From NCBI RefSeq assembly GCF_018873765.1, contig NC_057921.1, positions 67,941,557 to 68,005,556 of the forward strand: a stretch of DNA of 64,000 bases, written 5' to 3'. Source of the DNA: Telopea speciosissima. Lineage: Eukaryota; Streptophyta; Magnoliopsida; Proteales; Proteaceae. The notes under the pieces were generated by a model. The model did no database searches. It was not told the DNA's origin and was given only the letters and a program-made list of their open reading frames with translations. This document shows positions 22,236 through 31,950 of this stretch, in pieces. Position numbers and translations under genes: made by a program. Within the stretch, counting starts at the first letter, position 1, and every line of letters begins with the position of its first letter.

Positions 22236-23280
22236 AGTTTCTGCGTCCAACAGGACGTGATTGACATAGTACATTGGTCTTTGGACTCCATTTTCTTCTC
22301 TTATTAAGGTGGCGCTCACAGCCACCGGTGATGTTGCCAAGTACAGGAGCAACTCCTTTTCAGGTACTGGTCTCGTCAATAGCGGCGGATTGGCGAGGTA
22401 TGCTTTGAGGTCTTCAAAGGCTTTTTGGCATTCCTCCTGTCCATTGAAAGCTCCTCACATCTTTCAAATTCTTTAACGTTTTGAAGAATGACAAGCATTT
22501 GTCTCCCGAATGAGACACAAAGCGTGCGAGTGTTACTATTCTCCCATTCAGCCTCTGTATTTTACGAACAGTCTTGGGCAGGCTCATCTCCTGTATGGCT
22601 TTGATTTTTTCTGGGTTGGCCTCAATTCCTCTCTGGGACACCATATAACCCAAAAATTTGCCTGAGCTAACCTCAAAGGCACAGTTGGCAGGGTTCAGCT
22701 TCATTTGGTGGGCTCGTAATACTTGGAATGCCTCGTCTAAATCGGCTAGGTGATCCTGGGCCTTAATGCTTTTTACCAGCATGTCATCCATGTATACCTC
22801 CATATTTCTTCCTATCTGGGCCTTAAAAATCTTGTTTACCATCCCCTGGTAACTCGCGCATGAGTTCTTCAGACCAAATGGCATCACCAGGTAGCAAAAG
22901 TTCTCCTGGTCTGACCGGAATGCCATGTACAACTCATCTCCTTCCTTCATGAGGATCTGGTTATATCCAGAGTATGCGTCCATACAGCTTAGCCTCTCGT
23001 GTCCGGTTGTTGCATCTATTAGCAGATCGATCCGGGGCAGTGGGTATTCATCTTTGGGGCAAGCTTTAATGAGGTCGTTGTAGTCAACACACATTCTCCA
23101 TTTCCCGTTCGGCTTGGGGACCATTACTACGTTCGCGAGCCAGGTAGGAAATTGCTCTTCTCTAATAAAGCCGGATGCTTTTAATTTCTCTATTTCTTCC
23201 TTCATCGCGGCCTACTTTTTTGGCGTGAACGTTCTTCTTTTTTGCTGCACCGGCTTTCTATTGAGGTCCACGTGCAGGGC
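22236..23280 (-). pseudogene. Reverse transcriptase of the Tat element
   Basis: The main frame is 22414-23205. It contains WLANVVMVPKPNGKWRMCVD, then KACPKDEYPLPRID, MPFGLKNSCASYQ, and the intact catalytic box VYMDDMLVKS. The thumb-like segment has FLGYMVSQRGIEANPEKI. A stop in the upstream end (near 23212) separates it from the protease. A frameshift near 22440 breaks the reading before the connection domain, which continues in another frame (LLLYLATSPVAVSATLIREE). The core catalytic residues are present, but the polyprotein is interrupted. Confidence 0.88.
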
Positions 23281-23387
23281 GTGCTCAGCAATGTGCCATA
23301 GTATGCCCGCCATGTCAGCTGCTGACCAGGCAAATACTTCTTTGTTCTTCTATAGGAACGAGGTGAGTTCCTTCGCTTCTTCTCGAC

Positions 23388-24066
23388 TTAGCGATGACCC
23401 GATCTTGACTGTCCTGGCGGGGTTCTGCTCATCCATCGGATTTCCATGAGTTCCTCCACTGGTTCTCCCCACTGATAGCGTTTATCTCCTTCGCGGTTGT
23501 CCACGACCTCCACCTGATAGGTTGTTCCTCTACAGTTGCCCTTGATGCCCTTCAGGAACGCTGCGTGGCACTCCCTGGCTTTTTTCTGCTCTGTCTGGCA
23601 CTCCCCTATGCCATTAAAGGTGGAAAACTTGACATTCAGGTGCTTGGTAGAAACTACCGCTCCCAACTCGTTCAGACTAGGTCTGCCCAATATGGCGTTG
23701 TAGGTTGTGGCCGCTCGAACGACCATGAAGTTGACCTTTATGGTCTTTTGGCGCGGGGTTGTTCCCACCATCATCAGGAGCTCTACAGAACCTTCAACTG
23801 GTGCTGGCACTCCTAAGAACCCGTACAATGGTGCGGTCTCGAGCTTCAGCGTATCGGGCTCGAACCCGAACTGCAAGTATGCATCGTAGGATAGCATATC
23901 CACGGATGCTCCTGTATCCACTAAGACCCTGTGGATGGGTCGATTAGCTATAACTTCCTGAACCACGATGTCATCGTCGTGTGGCTAGCTCAGCCCCTCC
24001 ATGTCTTTATCCGAAAAGGTGATCTTGGGCTCCGTGTGTGCTTTCTTCTCGATGACTTCTGCTATT
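23388..24066 (-). pseudogene. Aspartic protease region of the Tat element
   Basis: The frame 23388-23966 begins VQEVIANRPIHRVLVDTGAS, where DTGAS is the retropepsin active-site motif, followed by AILGRPSLNELGAVVSTKHL, the usual second conserved block of gypsy proteases. Upstream (to about 24066) the linker from gag is readable, with ITFSDKDMEG, but is cut by a stop just before the open frame. After the protease core the frame runs through a linker toward RT. Confidence 0.82.
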
Positions 24067-24388
24067 GCTACAAATCTCGCCTTCGCCTTAGCTTTGCGAG
24101 TTGACTCTTGCCCTGGTCCTCCCAAGATGGTGAGGATTGCTGGGGCTGTGGACGTGTTGACCTCGTCCTGATTTCTCCTGACTTCTCGATGATCGCCACA
24201 TTAGTCGCCTTGGCGATCCCGGTCAACCCCTCTCCGGGCTCTATCATCTCTTCGCCAATCATTCCTTGGGGCTTCTCGGCCTCAGGGGTTATCTCTTGCC
24301 TCCTTCTTGACATAACGCCTCAGGTGGCCCTTCTGGACCACATCCTCTATTTCCCTTTTTAGGTGTCTTCAGTCTTTCGTGTCATGGC

Positions 24389-26087
24389 CTACATCTTGGT
24401 GGAACTCGTAAAACTATTCGGGTTCTGATCCTCCGATTTTGAGAACATTGGCCGGGGCCGCTGCAGCAGCCCTTGATCAGATACTTCCATCAGGATTTTG
24501 GTCTTGGTGGTGTTGACCGAGGTGTAGTCAGGGCTTTGGTCTCTGTCTGATCTTGCTCTCTTGGTGTCTTTACTCTTCTCATCCTTCTCGCTTGCCCTCT
24601 TTTTCTCAAGGACCTTGCCATCCACTGCTTTTCTTGCCTTCATGATGTCGAACATGCTGGCATATTGGTAGCAGCGGTCCAGTAGCTGCGGCATGGTCGT
24701 CATTGGGTCTAGCACGAGCGATTTCACTAGGTCGTGGTTGGTGACCCCATTGTGCAAGGCGTTGAAGGCCATTGCATCATCTAGGTCCTTGATCTCTAGG
24801 GTCTCCGCGTTGAAGCGGGTGATATAATCTCTGATGGACTCATCAAAGCGCTGCTTCACAGCCGACAAGTTGGTTGCGGTCTTCTACTTTACACTGCTCT
24901 AGAAGCAGTTAACAAAGGCTTTGGGCAACTCCGTGAAGCTTCGAATTGAATTGGGCTTCAATTTGGTGAACCACAACGCCGCGGGCCCCTTGAGAGAGGT
25001 GGGGAAAGATCGACAGGATACTACATCGGACCCACCATAGACTATCATCATAGCATTGAAGTAACTGATGTGGTTGTTGGGATCGCCCTTCCCATCATAA
25101 GCTTCGAATGTAGGGAGTTTAAAACCCTTGGGAAGCTCTGCTCTCATGAGCTCCCTTGTAAAGGGATGTTGGCCCGCACGAAGCTTTCTTCGGGGTTGTT
25201 CCCCTCTCAGGGCAGCAATTTTTGTGTTCATCTCTCTCGAGCTTACGGTCAAGCTCGCTTTCTTCGACCTGGTTCGCGATGACGTTCGTGTGCGTACGAC
25301 GTGCATTCAACTAGTCCCTGAGATCTGGACGGGGTAGCCTTGGTGGGTCTACCCGATCAGAGCGTATGCCTGAGGCCCTGAAATGAGTCCTTTCAGACCG
25401 ACTATGAGTTCTCCTGCCGGTGGAAATTGATTGATCTTCCTCGCGAGGGGGCCTACTCCGGGTAGGTAGGTTCCCCGTAGACACTGTTCCTAGAGGAGGT
25501 GGCTCTCGCCTAGAGGGGTGTGACAACCTTGCTCTACTTCCTGATGCTCGTACGTCGTCTCTCGCTGTCCTCAGATTTTCCCGGGCGGTTCTTGGGAGTA
25601 CCAGAGGCAGCAAAGGTGCAGGGGGTGGTATTGGTGCCGGCGGGAGGCCTGTAGCCGTGACAGTGGCTGCCCTCAATGCTTGCACCTCTCGAACTATATC
25701 CCTCAGGACCCCACTCTGGTTGAGAACTTGCAATTGTAGGTCCTAGATTTGGTCAACATTGGTAGGCGCTCCAGGATCTGTCTCGAGAACGAATCCCTAG
25801 GGCATTGGTGGCGGAGGTGGTAAAGCTTGAATGTCGCGGCTGGACTGGCCCTGATTCTGAGTCGCTGTTTGGTCAGCCTCCAATGTGGCAGAGGGTTGAG
25901 TTCTTGCCCCTTCCCCTGTAGCTAGTAGCTGGGGGTCGACGGATGCAATTGCCGTCCACCGCTGCTGGGCCTTCTTCCCTGCATTCTCACCGCCACGGGT
26001 GTTCTTCATTGTCTGACGAGTCACCAGGTTGTCCACGGCTGGTGGGGCCTGAGTATTGGATGGAACAATATTAGGTTCTCCGGCCAT
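24389..26087 (-). pseudogene. Gag of the Tat element, multiply interrupted
   Basis: The start ATG is probably at 26087, 51 bases after the PBS. Segments in order: 25797-26087 and 25311-25733 (Pro/Arg-rich, low conservation), 24899-25306, and 24389-24868. The conserved retrotrans_gag block is visible as FTRELMRAELPKGFKLPTFE followed by YDGKGDPNNHISYF, then GPAALWFTKLKPNSIRSF, and after two close stops (about 24896 and 24884) VKQRFDESIRDYITRFNAET. Further stops lie near 25794, 25740 and 25308, with frameshifts near 25220 and past 24389. Gag would form the particle in the cytoplasm; this copy cannot make it whole. Confidence 0.82.
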
Positions 26088-26137
26088 GATCTCAAGTTCA
26101 GTCAGATAGAGAGTTTAAGGCTTTGAGAATTATATCG

Positions 26138-26155
26138 TTCCCACAGACGGCGCCA
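26138..26155 (-). other. Primer binding site of the Tat element
   Basis: On the - strand, three bases after the 5' LTR, the sequence reads tggcgccgtctgtgggaa. Its first nine bases match the 3' end of a plant tRNA such as tRNA-Asp. This form of PBS is common in Tat-like elements. Confidence 0.75.
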
Positions 26156-26158
26156 AAC

Positions 26159-26607
26159 TGTTGCGTCAGAAATCCTCTCGGAGCAAGTTCTACCTACAAA
26201 ACAAGGATTATCAGGGAGTACCAGGCATCGCCGGTCATCTCACTCCGATGCTTAAGTTAGACCTCTGAGCAATAGTCAGAATAATGAGAATTCAGATGGA
26301 GTAGAGTGAGATCATCGCAGAATATAATACGGAGTTAACGTTTATCCATTATTCCCCACACGCCGGAAGAGGCGTGATGTGGGCGAAAGTCTAGGACCGG
26401 GTCAATCCTTGACAGACTTGGAGTGGCTTACGTAAGCCGCAAAGGTTATCCTTTTATTCGCCATCGTGTTGCCACCTAGGACAACGAGCTATGCATTGTG
26501 GGCACGAGGCTGGGTTCGTGCACTAGTTATCGTCGAGCCCGCGATTGGGACCTATTTCCACGACCTCGTTAACTCGTTCTCAGCGACCTCGATCCTATGT
26601 CCCAACA
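26159..26607 (-). repeat. 5' LTR of the Tat element
   Basis: A 449-bp LTR beginning tgttgcgtcag and ending tcccaaca (+ orientation), followed by TATAT. It lacks the ~67 bases present in the other LTR. Confidence 0.93.
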
Positions 26608-26627
26608 TATATATATGAATTTTTTCC

Positions 26628-26790
26628 TGTCAAGTTCCCCGCCGCGTCCAATTCCTCTTATAGGAGGGCGGAAATGACAATTTAACCACACCCGGGCAGT
26701 GTGTTCAGGCAGGGGATTAGGTCATCATTTCCGCCCCCTATGAGAGGAACCAGACAACTGTACCAGGCAGGAACCTGAGAGTGTATTGAT
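26628..26790. mobile_element. Foldback MITE-like element
   Basis: The left arm contains ataggagggcggaaatga and the right arm the matching tcatttccgccccctat; the inverted similarity extends about 55 bases. It lies right beside the Tat element. The target duplication is not clear because the flanks are AT repeats. Confidence 0.6.
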
Positions 26791-26910
26791 ATATAACTAA
26801 GTATTATGTAATTCATGCAAAAACAAGGACAGGACGGACGGATGAGGAGGGTTTAGCTTTTTCTACGTTTACCTTATTTTATTTGTTATTTATTTAGGCA
26901 TTGCTACAAG

Positions 26911-27174
26911 TAGGGCTGTAAACGGATCGGATTTGGCTCAGATAGTGCTATATCCGAATCCGCATCTGATTAGCTATCGGACGGATTCGGATAGTGCTAA
27001 ACGGATACGGACACGGATACGGATCGGATATTTTATCCGTTTACATGTAAATATAGCTTTTTGGATAGCTATAGCCTATCCGTATCCGCATCCATTTAAC
27101 TTTCGGACAGATTCGGATAGTGCTAAACGGATACGAATACGGAACTGGATTTCGGCTATTCATTTACACCCCTA
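26911..27174. mobile_element. hAT-type MITE with 8-bp target duplication
   Basis: The perfect 8-bp duplication gctacaag flanks it (26903-26910 and 27175-27182). The ends are tagggctgtaaac and its inverted partner gtttacacccct(a)-like. Inside, a ~33-base motif containing attcggatagtgctaaacgg occurs twice (about 26985 and 27112), along with many cggata-type subrepeats. Confidence 0.85.
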
Positions 27175-27182
27175 GCTACAAG

Positions 27183-27989
27183 GGATTTCTAGGTTGTGAT
27201 CATACAATAACCATGTAATTCTACTAACAATAATTATAAGGGGAGGGACCACGTTGGCTGATCAGGATATCCAATAGGGGGTGGTAGACGGAGACAACAG
27301 AGTGAAACCATGTTGTTAAAAAGGTTAAATTACATATGAATACCTCTTTTTTTCTTTTTTTGGTAAAATTACATATGAATACATACCCAATGTCCAAGGA
27401 AGCTACTTTAAGGTATATTTTTTCTACTAAAGATTAGCAGAAACATAATAAAAAAAATATACGAATATAGATTAATGTCTAGACATAACCTGATGAGATA
27501 TAATTAAAAAATCCTATTATAGAAGGCTTCCCACCTTCTTGGTGTCCCACAAAATCAAGATGGTGGTCTATTAAAAACATGATTTTAGTGCATGGGTATC
27601 AATCAACTTGGAAATCAATACGGTATAGAATCGATATACATATGGTTCAGTCATATAGGACAAATTTGTCCCTGATACTCTTTTAAAAATAAGTTTTTTG
27701 ACCATTTTACCTCCTGTCCATATCGTAACACCGATACAATATTGACATGGTATCGAGATTGGTTATTTGCAAAAATGGTTTGTATTGCCCGATATAGGCG
27801 ATGCACGATTCCAATACCTCAAACCACAATTAGAAAAGAAAAAAAAGATTCCGCTACCTTCCAGGAGATCAACGACTAAATTAGCCTTGCTATAATTGTA
27901 AGAAATATTTCAAGAGCTAGATCTCATGTAAAGCTGGAGAGCAAAGCCATGTAGCCGAATAGCAGAAAGCCGTTGGTTAATCTTGTGAA
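27183..27989. other. No gene recognised
   Basis: AT-rich intergenic sequence. Repeated gatatcg/cgatac-like words near 27620-27800 suggest another decayed MITE, but no ends could be defined. Confidence 0.4.
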
Positions 27990-27998
27990 AAAAATAAA

Positions 27999-29325
27999 GG
28001 GTTATTTCCAAATGCCCCCCTGAAAATGGTCAAACTTACAGTTGCCCTCCTGAATTTTCATTAATTCCACGCGCAACTCTGGTTTCCAAAATAAGTATCA
28101 CTATAATCCTTGCCGTTAGACAGACATTATAAAATAACGGATCCCAGTTTTTGAACATCGATGGACCATACTATCCCTTGATAGGGTAAAATGATCAAAA
28201 TGACCTTACCTGGAAAAAAAATAAAACCTATAACTCATCTTCCTCAAATTGTTTAGGGTTTGGGGAAGATGAGTTTTTGAATCAATTTAGGGTTTGGAAT
28301 GAAAATTTAAAAAAACCCTAAAATCATTCAAAAAACCATCTTCCCCAAATCCTTTGCAAATTGTAAATGGGTTGGATTAAGAAAACGAATCAGTGGAGGA
28401 TTTCAATAACATTTCATGGCCACTAGATTTCTTCTCCTGTTTTGAGACCCTTTCTCTTGAAGATTAATGAAAGAAGGTAGAGAGTTTACAATCATTATCA
28501 ACATTTTGTATGTCAGGTTATCAGATTCTATACAAAATACTGGGGGGAATTGATATGAGTTCTCCCCCAAATCCATGGATGGATGGAATTACAGTTACAA
28601 TACATACTCATTACACAAAAATTTCTTAAGAAGATGATTAACGAAAAGACAAAAAAAATCACAGATCCTTCTTCTCTTCAATCTTGTCAATCTCTCTTCT
28701 TGCTTCCAAGCCAGAGGCAGCAGAACATGTATGGGTCGTTAAAGGGTCATCTTCTACTGCAACTACCTTTCTCTTCCTGAGATGCATCTTCACGTAGAAG
28801 TTCAAGAACAGCAGGAGGATGGCATCATTCAATACAGAATTGAAGACCCAAGCCCCAATTCCATTACACCCACCTTTCAAATGTAACAGAAGGACCCCAA
28901 CATGCCACACCAAGTTGCAGCCCAACAACACTACCTTGCAATTCACCATGAAGGGGAAGTAAGCGCTGGGCAGCCCGATTGTTGTTCAGAAACGATACCC
29001 ATAGACCACCGAATACACTAGTGGCCGAAAGTATGGCCAAAACCTGAAACGATTCAAAAACTCATCTTCCCCAAACCCTAAACGATTTGGAGAAGATGAG
29101 TTGTAGGTTTTTTTTTTTTTTCTTTTCCAGGTAAGATCATTTTGGTCATTTTACCCTATCTAGGGGTAGAATGGTCCATCGAAGTTCAAAAACTGGGATC
29201 CGATCTCTCGGCAGGGACTATAATGGTACTTAGTTTAGAAAGCAGGGGTGCACGTAGAATTAATGAAAGTTCAGGAGGATAACTATAAATTTGACCATTT
29301 TCAGGGGGACATCTAAAAATAACCC
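27999..29325. mobile_element. Pack-MULE carrying a host gene fragment
   Basis: Identical 9-bp target duplications aaaaataaa flank it (27990-27998 and 29326-29334). Terminal inverted repeats of about 290 bases run from gggttattt on each side; the shared core includes cccctgaaaatggtcaaa and cccta-rich words. The 9-bp duplication and long TIRs mark a Mutator-like element. The interior holds no transposase but a reading frame resembling the end of a host gene (see 28659-28949), which is the definition of a Pack-MULE. Confidence 0.88.
28659..28949 (-). pseudogene. Captured gene end inside the Pack-MULE, ELO-like fatty acid elongase
   Basis: A 96-residue frame on the - strand. It contains VVLLGCNLVWHVGVLLLHL, then GCNGIGAWVFNSVLNDAILL, LFLNFYVKMHLRKRK and an acidic/basic hydrophilic tail. 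A hydrophobic segment, a G-C-N/S-G-I-x-x-W block, a last membrane helix and a basic end fit the C-terminus of plant ELO (GNS1/SUR4) elongases of the ER membrane, which condense acyl-CoA with malonyl-CoA. The catalytic His box is not in the fragment. Codons upstream of 28949 remain partly readable (AYFPF before the Met) but hit a stop, and AT-rich sequence after the stop may be copied 3' UTR. It is not a functional enzyme. The family call rests on recognition by eye. Confidence 0.5.
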
Positions 29326-29474
29326 AAAAATAAAAAGGCATAATGTTGAAACGAAAATGCTAAGTTGAGATACTTCATTATTCCATATGCATTGTCTTTT
29401 GTAAGTTTCGTACACAAAAGGCATTTTCATTTTAGAAGAACATAGACCCAATAATTAAATATATAATTAGTAGA

Positions 29475-29753
29475 TCATAGACTACATCAAAGCTCCTAAT
29501 CTTCCTAAGGCTGAGGTTTTGAACCTTGTTTTGGATATTAGGCAGCTAGCCCCTTATTTTGTAAATTGTTCCTTCAACTTTGTTCCTAAGGAGATTAACA
29601 GCAGTGCTGACTCCTTGGCCCAGAGAGCCAAGTCCGTTATGTGTAGAACTTCGCGGCCTATCTCCTCTCCTTGGCCAACTGAGCTATGTACTCAAGACGT
29701 TGAGCGCTGGTCCTCTTTTAGTGAATAAAGTTCTTCATTACCAAAAAAAAAAA
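29475..29753 (+). mobile_element. 5'-truncated L1-type LINE ending in its RNase H domain
   Basis: The frame 29519-29728 reads VPKEINSSADSLAQRAKSV, the end of the RNase H domain typical of plant L1 ORF2. A short tail (gtgaataaagttcttcatta) and a poly(A) to 29753 follow. Flanks ataattagtaga (29463-29474) and ataattaataga (29754-29765) match at 11 of 12 positions, a target duplication. Confidence 0.82.
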
Positions 29754-29765
29754 ATAATTAATAGA

Positions 29766-31200
29766 GAAAAATAATCATGTTGCTAGTTAATGAAAAATAA
29801 ATGTGATTTCAAACACAATAGAGAAAAGATTTGATATAAAGTCAGCTCAAAAATAAAATTGCATATCCTCACGTATCACTTTTCATGTTATTAATACATT
29901 TTTTCCTTTTGTCAGATTCCATAGGGATTCCATTTTTGCCCAAAACTGCATTCAGACCCTTTCCCCTCCACGATGTTAAGCAATACCCAAATTTGCTTAA
30001 AGGGTTGTTTACCAAAAAAAAAACAAAACGCTCAAAGGGTTTCACTTTCGTTTTCACTCTTGTGCTTTACCTGCTTAGCAGCTTAGGTGTATTTATTTCA
30101 TAAAAAATAGAAAAGGAAAAGAAAAAAGCTTAGGTGTATTTATTTAGGCGATATGGATAAGGTCATTATCAATCTTACCCTATTAATTTGTTGCTATCCA
30201 TACCTTTAAATTTTTTTTTCTGTCCTTATTTTCCTATGAAAATTGCCGCCCATACTTTAATTTGTTGAATTCAAAGTAATAAAAAAAAAAAATAAAAGTA
30301 TAACATTACATATTATTATAATTTTTTATTTTTGAATCACTTAAAATGTAAATTTAAATTGACTTTTGTTCAACATCTAACAGTGTTGTGTATGTTTCAT
30401 GTTGAATTGATCGTTGAGACAGGAGTGCAGCAACAACCTCTATCACACAGAATTTTTATCACCTCAAGCCCGACATCAAGCGGTGCACTTTGAAATGGGT
30501 TTGTTTAAAATACTCCCTCAAGTGCATGTGCACCTATCGGATGCACCGGACTTGAAGGGATAAATGTCCCTATCACTCATCCACTCATGCTCTCATCCAA
30601 AGTCAACCACCAAGTACCCTAAAAACACAACCTCCTGATATGCTAACAACTCTAATAACGAGATTGTTGATCATTTATTAGTAGTCTATTAAAATCTATT
30701 AATCAATTTATTCAAAACCCACTAAACTAGCAATTTTTTTAATGGGAAAATGTTCTCTATGGGGATGGTGCCAGCCACATCAAGATATGAAAGCTCCGCC
30801 CTTAGATGCCAGAGTGTGCGCTATCATTGGTTGCCCTTTTTTTACATTTTGGGATTCCTTCGATTTCTATCAGAGTTTTTTTTCTATGGGGAGGGTGATC
30901 TAAAAGCATAAGGGGGTGAGATTTTGACTTTTATTAAGGGTAGAACGATGATTTCACCCCATCCTGTGTCTGGCGTAGGAGCAATGACACTGTCCTCTTT
31001 TTCCCCTGGACTTATACGGTATGTTTACTTTTTTTTTAATTTATTAATTTTAGGAACGACGATACCGTCGTCGACTCGTCCTGTGTTGAGAGTTGAGAGA
31101 GTCTTTCAGTAATGGGACCAACTCCTCCAACTAATTATTCTTATAATAAAAAAAGGTTTCAAAACTCTCAGCCGTACGCACGCAATACATACGCCTTATG
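29766..31200. other. No gene recognised
   Basis: AT-rich intergenic DNA upstream of the RING-CH gene. A phrase like tctatgggga occurs twice (30757 and 30886) and may mark an old repeat. Nothing else was assigned. Confidence 0.45.
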
Positions 31201-31950
31201 GCTTATAAATTATACTCTGTCTCTCTCTCTCACAGTATTTCCTCATATTTATGGTTGAAGCCAAACGGCATAGTAGTGTGAAACTGTGAATCGCATTTTC
31301 TCTTGTTGTTTAATAAATATCATTCATCTTATCTGAAGTATTCTCGACTCCAGGACTCCAGGTACAGAATTCCGATCCATTTCAGGTTTTCTTGAACCAT
31401 TTATGTCGATGATTTGAGTTTTGATTCTCTCAGGTGTAGAAGGAGATCTGTACATGACATTTTATAATTTTCCTCTCTCTCTCTCTCTCCGTCTTCAGTC
31501 TCCATCGCCCTTGATGACGGTTCTGTAACTTCTCCTTGATCATTTACTTACATTTTCCTTATAGGTTACAGATTTGGATATTGCTTCTGTGAAATTCGTG
31601 GTTTCCAAGAGCAAATTTTGGCGTCGGGTACTAAAAGCGTACCAAAGTACCTGCCAATTGAATTCCCTTCACACGATTCGCTTCGTTTCTGCACAGCTGC
31701 TTTACAGGTACTGGTTTCTGCTTGCTGTTTGTTCCTATGCTATGTGCGGTGGACTCAAGAAGCGATTTTTTTTTACTTCGACTTTATTCAATCAGTTGTG
31801 GCTTAACTCCACAAAGAAGACCTCTGAATGGGGTTCTCCTTCCCCCTTTGAATAAATTGGAAAATTTTTGTGGACTTTGCAGTTACGATTTCGTGAGTAC
31901 AAGCCTAGAAGAGACCCAAAGGGTTGTGACAACATCAATTTAGTTTTCAA
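31201..31950 (+). promoter_or_regulatory. Promoter/5' leader region of the RING-CH gene, probable 5' UTR intron
   Basis: CT-rich leader-like sequence (TC runs near 31213 and 31478) precedes the ATG at 31951. A donor-like ccag|gtacag near 31361 and an acceptor-like ccttatag near 31565 suggest a spliced 5' UTR. Short upstream frames exist. The transcription start was not determined. Confidence 0.35.

Larger units (their letters stand above)
14740..26607 (-). mobile_element. Complete but inactive Ty3/gypsy retrotransposon, Tat/Retand type
   Basis: An 11.9-kb element on the - strand, bounded by TG...CA LTRs and a perfect 5-bp target duplication TATAT (14735-14739 and 26608-26612). Reading right to left: 5' LTR, PBS, gag, protease, RT, RNase H, integrase, a tandem array, then about 4.5 kb with two antisense coding units, PPT and 3' LTR. 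A long antisense-coding block between pol and the 3' LTR is a known trait of the Tat lineage. Gag and pol hold several stops and frameshifts, so the copy is not autonomous. By eye the LTRs differ at about 35 of ~449 aligned positions, mostly transitions, which suggests an insertion some millions of years old. Confidence 0.93.
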
